This document shows positions 1 to 7,768 of a stretch of 64,000 bases of DNA, one piece after another. The stretch's first letter is position 1. Each line of letters starts with the position of its first letter. Below the pieces are notes generated by a model. The model did not search any database and was not told the origin of the DNA. It was given only the letters and a program-made list of their open reading frames with translations. Made by a program: the position numbers and the translations under genes. The DNA is from Plantibacter elymi (nom. nud.) (GTDB lineage: Bacteria > Actinomycetota > Actinomycetes > Actinomycetales > Microbacteriaceae). Location of the stretch: contig NZ_FXWJ01000003.1 of NCBI RefSeq assembly GCF_900177795.1, positions 310,001-374,000 of the forward strand, in the 5' to 3' direction.

Positions 1-2246
1 CGACCGGAGCTCTCACGGACCACCGAGGTGCCGAGGGGCTGGGCGAGGGCGAGCGGGAGGGCGATCACCGCGGCGGCGAGGACCATGACGAGCGCCGGAA
101 CGGCCCGGAACCGCGGGATGCGGTCGAGGCCGAGGGTCGCAGCACCCACGATCCCGAGCCAGTACAGGCTGATCGCCGCGCCGGCCCAGACGGGGACGGC
201 CGTTCCGGCGGCGGAGGCGAGGAGGAGATGCGTGGCGAACACCGCCGACACGAGTCCGAGGAACGCCGCGATGAGCAACGGGACGGCCCGTCGGGACCCC
301 GGGAGGAACAGGGCCAGCAGAGCGACGATCGCGAGTGGCGCGAGCAGCGCGGGCACCACGATGGCGGGGGCCGCACCCGGCAGCCCGAGCGCTGCACCGA
401 GCTGGCTCCATCCGCCCAGGCTGCCGCTGGGGAAGCCGAGGGACAGTTGCCAGCCGGACGCCGCGGTCCCGGGCGTCGCGACGCCCGGGTCGGCGAGGAG
501 TCCGAGCCAATTGTTGCGATGGATGCCCTGCTGCCAGATGAGCGGGGCGAACAGCGCGATGGCGGGGATCGGGACGAGTCCGACCCTGGCGACACCCCGA
601 CCGGCGAAGATCATCGCGACGACCCAGATGACGAGCAACGCCGGGGCGAGGGAGGGTGAGCTCGCGACGATCGCGGCGAACAGGAAGGCGCTCGTGCCGG
701 CTGCAGCCCACGACCGGGACGCGACCGCACCCGCGTAGAAGAGCCAGGGCAGCAGGACGTGCACGATGACCGCCGCGGGACGGCCTTCGGCGAGCGCGGT
801 CAGGAGCGTCGGGGCGAGCGCCCAGAGCAGCGCCGCCACCGCACGAGCACCGCTGCGCTCCGTGAGCCGGGTGGCGGCGAACCAGGCGCCGAGCGCAGAG
901 AGCGGCAGCGCGAGCAGGAAGAGGAGGACCAGGGAGAACGAGGGCTGCCAGAAGGTGATGCTCCCGAGCACCGCGAGGACCGCGCTGAACGGGTCGGCGG
1001 CACCGACGAAGCCGAGACCGACGTCGCGCCACCCGAAGCCGATGTGCTGCCAGAGGTCGCCGACCGTCGCCGAGAGCGGAAGGAGCCCCCCGCCGGTGAG
1101 GTACGTGGCCCCGAGGAGCGGAGCGAGGATCGCGGCGCCGACGACTGCCGTCGCGAGGACGACCCAGGCACCTCCGCCGGAGAAGAAGCGGAGGTCGCGT
1201 TCCTCGCCGATGAAGCCGATCTGCGTCGCCTCCCGCGCGAGCGCGCGTTTGCGTCTGACCTCGTCGAGCCTCATCCGCAAGCCGGCGATGCTCGACCAGC
1301 CCAGGGTCCGGTTCTTCGCGAGCTGGCGCCGGGCACTGCCGACCTTCGTCCCGGAGAACGCGACGGCGAACGCCGCCGAGAGCTCGCCGAGCACGAGTTC
1401 GGGTTGCTTCTTCACGAAGTGGCCGATGACTCGCAGGATGGCGAGGGGCACCAAGCTGAGCCAGTGCACCGGCACCATGATCCCGGGGGCATAGACGAGA
1501 CGGCGGTGGAGCTGTGCGGCGCGGGCCTGGCGGTGGCGGCGGCGACGCGCACCGAGCCGGTTCGACCAGGAGGGCCCGGCGATGCCTTCACCTGCGGAGG
1601 CGACCCGCGCCGTCGGCACGACCGCGACCAGGTAGCCCGCGAGGCGGGTCCTGATGCAGAAGTCGAGGGCGTCGTCCGCCACGAGGGCCTGGTCGAAGCC
1701 GCCCAACTGGTCCCACAGCTGATGACGGACGAGCATACCGGCCGGACCGACCGCCATCACGTCGTTCATCGTGTCGTGCTGGGCCTGGTCGAGCTCGTCC
1801 TCGACCACCGGGACGGCCGCCCCGAGAGAGGTGATCGTCTCGCCGTAGCGGCGGAGGAAGGACGCATCGTCCCAGTCGAGGATCTTCGGGCCGGCCACAC
1901 CGACGGACGGCGAGACCTCCAGGGCGCCCAACAGGGCGGCGAGCGCCGTCGGTTCTGGAGCCGTGTCCTCGGAGAGCAACCAGAGCATCTGCTCGGCGTC
2001 CTCCGGCTGATCGGTGACCCGGACGCCGGCCGCCACGGCCTGCGCGAAGCTGAGGTCCTCGGTCGAGGTCACGAGCTTCATGCCGGGGACGCGACCGAGT
2101 TCCTCGATCGTCGCCTCACTCCCGCGCATGGCGACGGCGATGATCCCGTCCGCCGGACGGGTCTGGGCACGGAGGGCGTCGAGCGTGCGCGCGAGCGGCT
2201 CTGAGCCGTCGCGCACCACGAGAATCGCCGTTACTCGGGGAGACAT
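1..2246 (-). CDS. Large membrane glycosyltransferase, family 2 (3' end outside window)
   Basis: Reading the minus strand from ATG at 2246 gives an open frame that runs without a stop to the window edge (at least 748 codons), so the C-terminus is missing. The first ~240 residues form a GT-A type glycosyltransferase (start MSPRVTAILVVRDG, a nucleotide-binding region near the acidic stretch ILDWDD, later LGGFDQALVADDALDFC). After ~350 residues come many hydrophobic segments, so this is a GT2 catalytic head fused to a polytopic membrane domain. Fusions of this kind are common in actinobacteria upstream of whiB and probably act in cell-envelope polysaccharide synthesis; donor and acceptor cannot be read from the sequence. 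The start lies 7 nt downstream of a TAGTCT box, suggesting leaderless translation. Confidence 0.85.
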   Translation of the reverse strand, partial: MSPRVTAILVVRDGSEPLARTLDALRAQTRPADGIIAVAMRGSEATIEELGRVPGMKLVTSTEDLSFAQAVAAGVRVTDQPEDAEQMLWLLSEDTAPEPTALAALLGALEVSPSVGVAGPKILDWDDASFLRRYGETITSLGAAVPVVEDELDQAQHDTMNDVMAVGPAGMLVRHQLWDQLGGFDQALVADDALDFCIRTRLAGYLVAVVPTARVASAGEGIAGPSWSNRLGARRRRHRQARAAQLHRRLVYAPGIMVPVHWLSLVPLAILRVIGHFVKKQPELVLGELSAAFAVAFSGTKVGSARRQLAKNRTLGWSSIAGLRMRLDEVRRKRALAREATQIGFIGEERDLRFFSGGGAWVVLATAVVGAAILAPLLGATYLTGGGLLPLSATVGDLWQHIGFGWRDVGLGFVGAADPFSAVLAVLGSITFWQPSFSLVLLFLLALPLSALGAWFAATRLTERSGARAVAALLWALAPTLLTALAEGRPAAVIVHVLLPWLFYAGAVASRSWAAAGTSAFLFAAIVASSPSLAPALLVIWVVAMIFAGRGVARVGLVPIPAIALFAPLIWQQGIHRNNWLGLLADPGVATPGTAASGWQLSLGFPSGSLGGWSQLGAALGLPGAAPAIVVPALLAPLAIVALLALFLPGSRRAVPLLIAAFLGLVSAVFATHLLLASAAGTAVPVWAGAAISLYWLGIVGAATLGLDRIPRFRAVPALVMVLAAAVIALPLALAQPLGTSVVRESSG

Positions 2247-2253
2247 CGGATTC

Positions 2254-2259
2254 AGACTA
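2254..2259 (-). promoter_or_regulatory. -10 box of probable leaderless promoter, membrane GT2 gene
   Basis: On the minus strand TAGTCT ends 7 nt before the ATG at 2246. This matches the actinobacterial TANNNT -10 placed so that transcription would start at or next to the start codon. No clear -35 is visible. Confidence 0.5.
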
Positions 2260-2357
2260 AGCGGGTCCGGCCGGAAGATCGGGAACCGAGCGGGCGCGCC
2301 CCGAATCGGGGGTGTCCCGGTGAGCCAGGAGGGGTTCGGTCAGCGTTCGCCGACGGC

Positions 2358-2687
2358 TCAGACGGCGCGTTTGCGCAGTTTGCGACGCTCGCGTTCGGAC
2401 AGTCCGCCCCAGATGCCGAAACGCTCGTCGTTCGCCAGCGCGTACTCGAGGCACTGCGACTTGACGTCGCAGCTGGTGCAGATCCGCTTCGCGTCGCGCG
2501 TGGAGCCACCCTTCTCAGGGAAGAACGCCTCGGGGTCGGTCTGCGCACACAGGGCGTCGGTCTGCCAGGAGAGCTGGGTGTCGTCCTCGCCCTCCGCAGC
2601 GGGCTGGCGGACGCCGGGGACTCCCAGATTGACCGGATCGACGAACCAGTCGTCGGGTACTCCGGCACGATACTCAGGAATCGCCAT
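2358..2687 (-). CDS. whiB: WhiB-family iron-sulfur transcriptional regulator
   Basis: This is a 109-residue protein with the four cluster-binding cysteines of the Wbl family at residues 47, 70, 73 and 79 (C-X22-C-X2-C-X5-C), followed by the GIWGG turn at 91-95 and a basic tail (RERRKLRKR) for DNA contact. Wbl proteins bind a [4Fe-4S] cluster and usually regulate together with the primary sigma factor. Position next to mannose and cell-envelope genes recalls the whiB2/whmD type, but that subclass is an inference. An upstream in-frame ATG at 2720 would add 11 residues; 2687 is preferred because GGGGAG lies 5 nt before it. An 18-nt-spaced promoter overlapped by a palindrome lies upstream. Confidence 0.93.
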   Translation of the reverse strand: MAIPEYRAGVPDDWFVDPVNLGVPGVRQPAAEGEDDTQLSWQTDALCAQTDPEAFFPEKGGSTRDAKRICTSCDVKSQCLEYALANDERFGIWGGLSERERRKLRKRAV

Positions 2688-2732
2688 ACCGTCTCCCCAC
2701 CTACTCGTACCCTGCGCCACGCGGCGCGATAC

Positions 2733-2765
2733 ATAATTACACCCTTGTAGTTATGGTCGAGTCAA
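2733..2765 (-). promoter_or_regulatory. whiB promoter with overlapping palindromic operator
   Basis: On the minus strand a TTGACT -35 (2760-2765) and a TGTAAT -10 (2736-2741) are separated by 18 nt. A near-perfect palindrome, ATAATTACA-CCCT-TGTAGTTAT (2733-2754, one mismatch in 9-bp arms), covers the -10 and most of the spacer. A protein bound there would block RNA polymerase, so this is a likely repressor site. The TACA-N4-TGTA core resembles sites of dimeric winged-helix repressors, but the regulator is unknown. Confidence 0.6.
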
Positions 2766-2873
2766 GTCGCACATCGTAAAGCCTCAATCACGAGGTGAGG
2801 GTTCGCGACGCGCCGGGTGTGACCCGAACTGGGTGTCAGGACCCGTCGGGGCGGATCGTGCGGCCGCGCGACG

Positions 2874-3836
2874 TCAGTCGGCGGCGCGCCTGGCCCGCCA
2901 CGCGCTCTCCACCATCTGGCGCAGATCGTGGCGCATCCGCCAGTCGAGATCACGAGCTGCAAGCGCGCCGGACGCGACGATCCGTGCGGGATCGCCCGCC
3001 CTCCGCGGCATGATCTCGGGGGTGAAATCGATCCCGGTCACGTCTGCCATCGCGGTCATGATCTCGCCGACGCTCGACCCGTCCCCGCTCCCGAGGTTGT
3101 AGGCCGCCTCGAGGGGTTCACCCGCATCGAGCCGCTTGGCTGCAGCCACGTGAGCGGCCGCGAGATCCGCGACGTGCAGGTAGTCGCGGACGCAGGTGCC
3201 GTCCGGCGTCGGGTAGTCGTCGCCGTTGATCCGAGGGGTGCGTCCGGCGAGGAGCGCGTCGAAGACGAGCGGGAACAGGTTGTGCGGGCTCGTGTCGTAG
3301 ACCTCGTCCGTCCCGGAGCCGACGACGTTGAAGTAGCGCAGCGAGGTGTGGCGCAACCCGGTGGCGACACCCTGGTCGCGGAGCAGCCACTCGCCGATGA
3401 GCTTGGTCTCGCCGTAGGGCGACTCGGGCGCTTTCGGGGTGTCCTCGGTGACGAGGTCGACGTCCGTGGTCCCGTACACCGCGGCGCTCGACGAGAACAC
3501 GATGCGCTCCACCCGGTGCTCCTCCATTGCGGCGAGCAGCATCGCGGTGGCCGTGACGTTCTGGGCGTAGGTGTGGAGCGGGCGCTGCACGGAGACACCC
3601 GCGTACTTGTACCCGGCGACATGGACGACGCCGCTCAGCTCGAACTCGGAGAACGTGCGCTCGAGGACCGAGCCGTCGAGGAGCGTCCCACGGACGAAGG
3701 GCGCTCCCGCGGGGACGAAGCGCTCGTGTCCGCTCGACAGGTCGTCGAGGACGACGACGTCGATCCCCTCCGCCTGGAAGGCCCGAACCACATGGGCGCC
3801 GATGTATCCGGCTCCGCCCGTCACCAGCCACGCCAC
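2874..3836 (-). CDS. galE: UDP-glucose 4-epimerase
   Basis: This 320-residue extended short-chain dehydrogenase interconverts UDP-glucose and UDP-galactose, supplying UDP-Gal for surface polymers. It has the NAD-binding GGAGYIG motif at residues 7-13, a DDLSSGH segment typical of GalE, the SSSAAVYG serine region near 115-122, and the catalytic pair Tyr141/Lys145 (YGETK). Length is close to the usual 320-340. Translation starts at GTG (3836) behind a GGAGGAAG ribosome site. It lies between whiB and a tiny membrane protein on the same strand, as a separate unit with a TAGTCT box upstream. Confidence 0.93.
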   Translation of the reverse strand: MAWLVTGGAGYIGAHVVRAFQAEGIDVVVLDDLSSGHERFVPAGAPFVRGTLLDGSVLERTFSEFELSGVVHVAGYKYAGVSVQRPLHTYAQNVTATAMLLAAMEEHRVERIVFSSSAAVYGTTDVDLVTEDTPKAPESPYGETKLIGEWLLRDQGVATGLRHTSLRYFNVVGSGTDEVYDTSPHNLFPLVFDALLAGRTPRINGDDYPTPDGTCVRDYLHVADLAAAHVAAAKRLDAGEPLEAAYNLGSGDGSSVGEIMTAMADVTGIDFTPEIMPRRAGDPARIVASGALAARDLDWRMRHDLRQMVESAWRARRAAD

Positions 3837-3890
3837 GATGCTTCCTCCAGGGAGTCCTCCACCTGCCGTGCTGCAGACGGAGTGACCAGA

Positions 3891-4034
3891 CTACTGGAGG
3901 CGCGTGCGCCGTGCGGCGGGGCGATCGGGGACGCGGCGATAGCCGTCGGTCAGGACGGCACGGAGGGTCGCTGCGGAGGCGACGACCGCGACGAGGACGA
4001 TGATGAGGCCGACGACGAGTGCGATGATGGACAT
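3891..4034 (-). CDS. Small single-span membrane protein
   Basis: A 47-residue frame from ATG 4034 (MSIIALVVGL...) holds one strongly hydrophobic segment at residues 2-24 and then a short basic, arginine-rich tail. I do not recognise a family. The start is supported by a TAGAGT box ending 7 nt upstream, the same leaderless arrangement seen at other genes here. An upstream ATG at 4088 would run across the intergenic palindrome and is less likely. It is divergent from the AraC-type regulator. Confidence 0.55.
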   Translation of the reverse strand: MSIIALVVGLIIVLVAVVASAATLRAVLTDGYRRVPDRPAARRTRLQ

Positions 4035-4041
4035 GTCTGAA

Positions 4042-4047
4042 ACTCTA
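4042..4047 (-). promoter_or_regulatory. -10 box of probable leaderless promoter, small membrane protein
   Basis: TAGAGT on the minus strand ends 7 nt before the ATG at 4034. Confidence 0.45.
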
Positions 4048-4061
4048 AGAATGGCGAAAAA

Positions 4062-4077
4062 CTGCCACCAGTGGCAG
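4062..4077. promoter_or_regulatory. Palindromic operator candidate in divergent promoter region
   Basis: CTGCCAC-CA-GTGGCAG is a perfect inverted repeat with 7-bp arms. Another half-site, CTGCCA, lies at 4101-4106, between the palindrome and the regulator start at 4127. The position suggests autoregulation by the adjacent AraC-type protein and possible control of the divergent small membrane gene. Confidence 0.5.
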
Positions 4078-4126
4078 GATGGACGCAAAGCAGCACATTC
4101 CTGCCAAATCGATCATCGGAGGTCCC

Positions 4127-5107
4127 ATGCTGTCGAAGGTCGCCCTGCTCGCCATCCCGGGGCTGCAACCGTTCGAGTTCAGCGTCGTCTGCGAGGTCTT
4201 CGGCATCGACCGGTCGGACCAGGGCGGTCCCGCCTTCGATCTCCGCATCGTCACCAAGGACCCCGGTCCCGTCCGGATGAACCTGAGCGACGACGGTGCG
4301 CGGGGCTTCGACATGATCGTCGACGACGACCTGTCCTTCGCGGCCGAAGCGGACCTCGTGGTGATCACCGGTCGTGGTGGATCGCGTGGCGGAGCGGTCG
4401 ACGAGGCCTACCTCGACGTCCTCCGAGCCGCGGAGGCACGGGGTGCCTGGGTCCTCAGCGTGTGCAGCGGGTCGTTCGTCCTCGGTCAGGCAGGGCTGCT
4501 CGACGGTCGGCGCAGCACGACCCACTGGATGTACACCAGCGAGCAGCAGACGATGTTCCCGGGCACCATCGTCGACCCCGACGTGCTGTTCGTCGAGGAC
4601 CGCAAGGTCATCACGGGCGCGGGAACCGCTGCGGGCATCGACGCGTGTCTGCACCTGGTGCGGCAGGAGTACGGCGCGGCGAGCGCCAACGTCATCGCCC
4701 GCCGGATGGTCGTCCCGCCACAGCGCGACGGCGGTCAGGCACAGTACGTCCTCTCCCCCGTCGCGGCGCAGCAGTGCGAGTCGCTCGCCCCGGTCGTCGA
4801 CTGGATGCTCGACCACCTCGCCGAGGACCTGCCCATCGGGCGTCTCGCGCGGCAGGCGCACATGTCCGAGCGGACCTTCGCACGCCGCTTCCGCTCGGAA
4901 CTCGGCAGCACGCCGGCCGCCTGGCTGAACCGGCAACGCCTGTTCCGAGCGCAGGAGATGCTCGAACGCACCGACCACGGTGTCGAGCGGATCGCGGCCG
5001 ACACCGGGTTCGGCACCGCCGCGGTCCTCCGTCACCACTTCGACCGCGTCCTCGGCACCACGCCCGCCGCCTACCGCCGCAGTTTCGGGGTCCGGGAGAG
5101 CGCCTGA
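4127..5107 (+). CDS. GATase1/DJ-1-domain AraC-family transcriptional regulator (FtrA/GlxA type)
   Basis: This 326-residue protein has an N-terminal DJ-1/PfpI-like class I amidotransferase domain (about residues 1-190) with a cysteine in the nucleophile-elbow position (Cys113, SVCSGSFVLG). A C-terminal AraC double helix-turn-helix follows (about 225-320; LARQAHMSERTFARRFRSEL, then ERIAADTGFGT). Regulators of this layout respond to small metabolites, often amino-acid or amine derivatives; the ligand here is unknown. The start at 4127 is chosen over 4079 because GGAGG lies just before it and the N-terminus then matches the family (MLSKVALLAIPG). A TGCCA palindrome upstream is a likely binding site. 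Confidence 0.88.
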   Translation: MLSKVALLAIPGLQPFEFSVVCEVFGIDRSDQGGPAFDLRIVTKDPGPVRMNLSDDGARGFDMIVDDDLSFAAEADLVVITGRGGSRGGAVDEAYLDVLRAAEARGAWVLSVCSGSFVLGQAGLLDGRRSTTHWMYTSEQQTMFPGTIVDPDVLFVEDRKVITGAGTAAGIDACLHLVRQEYGAASANVIARRMVVPPQRDGGQAQYVLSPVAAQQCESLAPVVDWMLDHLAEDLPIGRLARQAHMSERTFARRFRSELGSTPAAWLNRQRLFRAQEMLERTDHGVERIAADTGFGTAAVLRHHFDRVLGTTPAAYRRSFGVRESA

Positions 5108-5138
5108 GCCGCGTGGACCGGACCAGTCGGCCGGGCGG

Positions 5139-6338
5139 TCAGCCCTGGGTGGTCGCGAGGAAGAGAGTCCCGGTCCCGGAGAAGCACAGCTCCGCCTCGT
5201 CGGGCGTGATGAAGGCGTAGCCACCCCGATCGAGCTCCAAGGACGAGGTGGCTCCGGTGATCCGCACCGAACCGTCGGTCACGATCGCGATGCCGGGTCC
5301 GGGGAGGTGGAACGAGGGATCCTGCTCGGACGGCTCATCGGACAGGTCCACTCGCAGCAGCTCGAAATCGGGTACGTCCGGCACGAAGAGGCTGCGTCCC
5401 CCGCCCAGGTCCGTCGGGGTCAGCCGCGGCACCGGACGCGGTTCGAACTCCAGGACGTCGAGCAGCTCGGGCACGTCGACGTGCTTCGGGGTGAGCCCCC
5501 CGCGCAGGACGTTGTCGCTCGCGGCCATGAGCTCGACGCCGATCCCGCGGAGGTACGCGTGGATGTTGCCGGCCGGGAGGTAGAGAGCCTCCCCCGCTCG
5601 CAACGTGACGAGGTTGAGGAGGAGGGCGACCGCGATGCCGGGATCGCCCGGATACTCCTCCGCGAGCCGCCCCACCAGGGCCCGCTCGGCGTCGAATGCA
5701 CCCGAGCCGGGAGCAGCAGCGGACACGACGAGGGCGTCCAACAGCCCGCCGGGGCGGTGTTCGAGCAGGATCCGCACGGTATCGCGGAGCCCGTCAGGAG
5801 CGGCGACCATCCCCCGCAGCATGTTGATGTGCGCCGCAGCAGCCGGGTCGGGTGCCGAGGCCCCCAGCTCGATGAGTAGGGCGTCAGTCGCGGGGAGCTC
5901 GCGGAAGCCGCAGAGCGCCTCGAAGCCGTCCCGGAGCGCGACGATGAGTTCCGGTTTGTGGAGGGCGTCCTTGTAGTTGCGGTGCGGAGCATCGAGCGGG
6001 ACCCCTCGCGCGTTCTCGGCGGCGAAGCCCGCGGCGGCCCGGTGCAGGTCGGGGTGGGCCTGCAACGAGAGCGGATGGGCAGCCGCGAGGACCTTGAGGA
6101 GGAACGGCAACGAGCCGTGCCCGCCGAGCGCGGCGGGATCGGCGGCGAGCCAGCGCTCGAGATCGGCGTGTCCCCCCACCGTCGACGGATCCGCGATCGG
6201 CGTCGGGGCCCCCGGGTGTGCACCGAGCCACAGTTCCGCCTCCGGACGTCCTGAGGGCTCGGACCCGAGCACCTCCGCGATCGCCGTCGACGACCCCCAC
6301 GCGTAGTCACGAGGAGTGGCATGGAGCGGCACGAACAT
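5139..6338 (-). CDS. manA: Mannose-6-phosphate isomerase, class I
   Basis: This 399-residue zinc enzyme interconverts fructose 6-phosphate and mannose 6-phosphate, the entry point to GDP-mannose and so to the GDP-colitose-type branch further along. It carries the type I signature with metal-ligand residues Gln93 and His95 (SLQAHPDLHR), Glu130 (HKPELIVAL) and a later histidine in YLPAGNIHAYL, followed by MAASDNVLRGGLTPKHVDV. The start at ATG 6338 (MFVPLHATPRDYAWG) follows an AAAGGG site. It converges on the regulator gene with a 31-bp gap. No manB or manC gene is present in the window. Confidence 0.95.
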   Translation of the reverse strand: MFVPLHATPRDYAWGSSTAIAEVLGSEPSGRPEAELWLGAHPGAPTPIADPSTVGGHADLERWLAADPAALGGHGSLPFLLKVLAAAHPLSLQAHPDLHRAAAGFAAENARGVPLDAPHRNYKDALHKPELIVALRDGFEALCGFRELPATDALLIELGASAPDPAAAAHINMLRGMVAAPDGLRDTVRILLEHRPGGLLDALVVSAAAPGSGAFDAERALVGRLAEEYPGDPGIAVALLLNLVTLRAGEALYLPAGNIHAYLRGIGVELMAASDNVLRGGLTPKHVDVPELLDVLEFEPRPVPRLTPTDLGGGRSLFVPDVPDFELLRVDLSDEPSEQDPSFHLPGPGIAIVTDGSVRITGATSSLELDRGGYAFITPDEAELCFSGTGTLFLATTQG

Positions 6339-6518
6339 GGTGGAGCCCTTTCGACGGACGAGGGTGACGCGCCAGCCGGAGCCTGGGCCGCTTGGCGTCG
6401 TCCTACAAGCCGTGCGACGCGGTCGCCCGGCACCGTGCACCAAACTACCAAGCCGTTGTCCGCGCCGAGCGCACCTGCCTAGGCTGGCCTGGACGCCGAT
6501 CCGGCGCCAGCGGACGCA

Positions 6519-7712
6519 ATGGAGCAACGGACCATGATCTTCGAACCCCTCGCCAGCGACTTCTACGGCTTCGAGAGCCTCCTGACGGCTCCCGAGCAGG
6601 AGGCCATCGCCCGACTCCGCGCCTGGGCCGAGACCGAGGCGAAGCCGATCGTGAACGAGTACTGGGAGCGGGCCGAGTTCCCGAAGCACCTCATCACCCC
6701 GCTGCTCGAGCTCGACGTCGCCCGGTGGGCCTGGCCGGAGACGACGCCGTTCGAGAACAGCGCCGTGTTCCGCGGCCTCGCCTCGATGGAGCTCTCCCGG
6801 ATCGACGCGTCGATCTCCACCTTCGTCGGGGTGCAGGACGGCCTCACCATGGGGTCGATCAGCGAGTGCGGTTCCCAGGAGCAGCAGGACGAGTGGCTCC
6901 CGAAGCTCGCCTCCGGCGAGGTCCTCGGCGCCTTCGGTCTCACCGAGCCGCAGTCGGGGTCGGACAGCGCGCAGGGTCTCCGCACCACGGCCACGAGGGA
7001 CGGCGACGACTGGATCCTGTCCGGCTCGAAACGGTGGATCGGCAACGCGACCTTCAGCGACATCACGATCATCTGGGCGAAGGACACGGCCGACGGTCAG
7101 GTGAAGGGCTTCATCGTGCCGACCGACTCCCCCGGCTACTCCGCGACGAAGATCGAGGGCAAGATCAGCCTGCGCATGGTGCAGAACGCCGACATCACCC
7201 TCGAGGACGTCCGGGTCCCCGAGCGCCTCCGGCTGCAGCACGCGAACTCCTTCCGCGACACGGCGAAGGTCCTGCGGCTCACCCGCGCGGGCGTCGCCTG
7301 GTCGAGTGTCGGCGTCGCCGTCGGTGCGTACGAGGCGGCGGTCGCCTACGCCAAGGAGCGCGTGCAGTTCGGCAAGCCGATCGCTGGCCACCAGCTGATC
7401 CAGGACCTCCTCTCGAAGTGCCTCGGGAACATCACGGCATCGATGGCGATGTGTGTCCGGGTCTCGCAGATGCTCGACGAGGGCACCCAGCGCGACGAGC
7501 ACTCCGCGCTCGCCAAGGCGTTCTGCACCGCGCGGATGCGCGAGACGGTCGCCTGGGCACGGGAGATCATGGGCGGGAACGGCATCGTGCTGGACTACCA
7601 CGCCGCCCGGTTCTTCGCGGATGCCGAAGCCCTCTACAGCTATGAGGGCACGCGGGAGATGAACGCGCTCATCGTCGGGCGGGCCATCACCGGCACCGCG
7701 GCGTTCGTCTGA
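6519..7712 (+). CDS. Acyl-CoA dehydrogenase, glutaryl-CoA dehydrogenase-like
   Basis: This 397-residue FAD enzyme has the acyl-CoA dehydrogenase fold. The middle domain shows FGLTEPQSGSD and the substrate-loop region RWIGNATFSD. The C-terminal segment YEGTREMNALIVGRAITG puts the catalytic glutamate at about residue 376, in the position and context of glutaryl-CoA dehydrogenases rather than medium-chain enzymes. The oxidative decarboxylation of glutaryl-CoA is therefore the best guess, but other short-chain substrates are possible. No lysine- or glutarate-degradation genes lie nearby. ATG 6519 or ATG 6534 could be the start. It appears monocistronic and unrelated to the polysaccharide genes. 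Confidence 0.85.
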   Translation: MEQRTMIFEPLASDFYGFESLLTAPEQEAIARLRAWAETEAKPIVNEYWERAEFPKHLITPLLELDVARWAWPETTPFENSAVFRGLASMELSRIDASISTFVGVQDGLTMGSISECGSQEQQDEWLPKLASGEVLGAFGLTEPQSGSDSAQGLRTTATRDGDDWILSGSKRWIGNATFSDITIIWAKDTADGQVKGFIVPTDSPGYSATKIEGKISLRMVQNADITLEDVRVPERLRLQHANSFRDTAKVLRLTRAGVAWSSVGVAVGAYEAAVAYAKERVQFGKPIAGHQLIQDLLSKCLGNITASMAMCVRVSQMLDEGTQRDEHSALAKAFCTARMRETVAWAREIMGGNGIVLDYHAARFFADAEALYSYEGTREMNALIVGRAITGTAAFV

Positions 7713-7753
7713 CCACCGCGCTGGACCGGGGCCTCGGTGCCGGCCGCAGCCGC

Positions 7754-7759
7754 TACCCT
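7754..7759 (+). promoter_or_regulatory. -10 box of probable leaderless promoter, first O-antigen-ligase-like gene
   Basis: TACCCT ends 9 nt before the ATG at 7769, with no Shine-Dalgarno sequence between them apart from a GGGGG run. Confidence 0.45.
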
Positions 7760-7768
7760 GGGGGCACG

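Noticed and set aside
759-2204. Long plus-strand open frame opposite the membrane glycosyltransferase
   Set aside because: It is an antisense shadow caused by high GC: charged, low-complexity, with no recognisable motif, while the minus strand encodes a clear GT2 protein.
6339-7601. Extension of manA far upstream on the minus strand
   Set aside because: The extra ~420 codons are antisense to the acyl-CoA dehydrogenase gene and have no domain; the ManA N-terminus begins at 6338 with a ribosome site.
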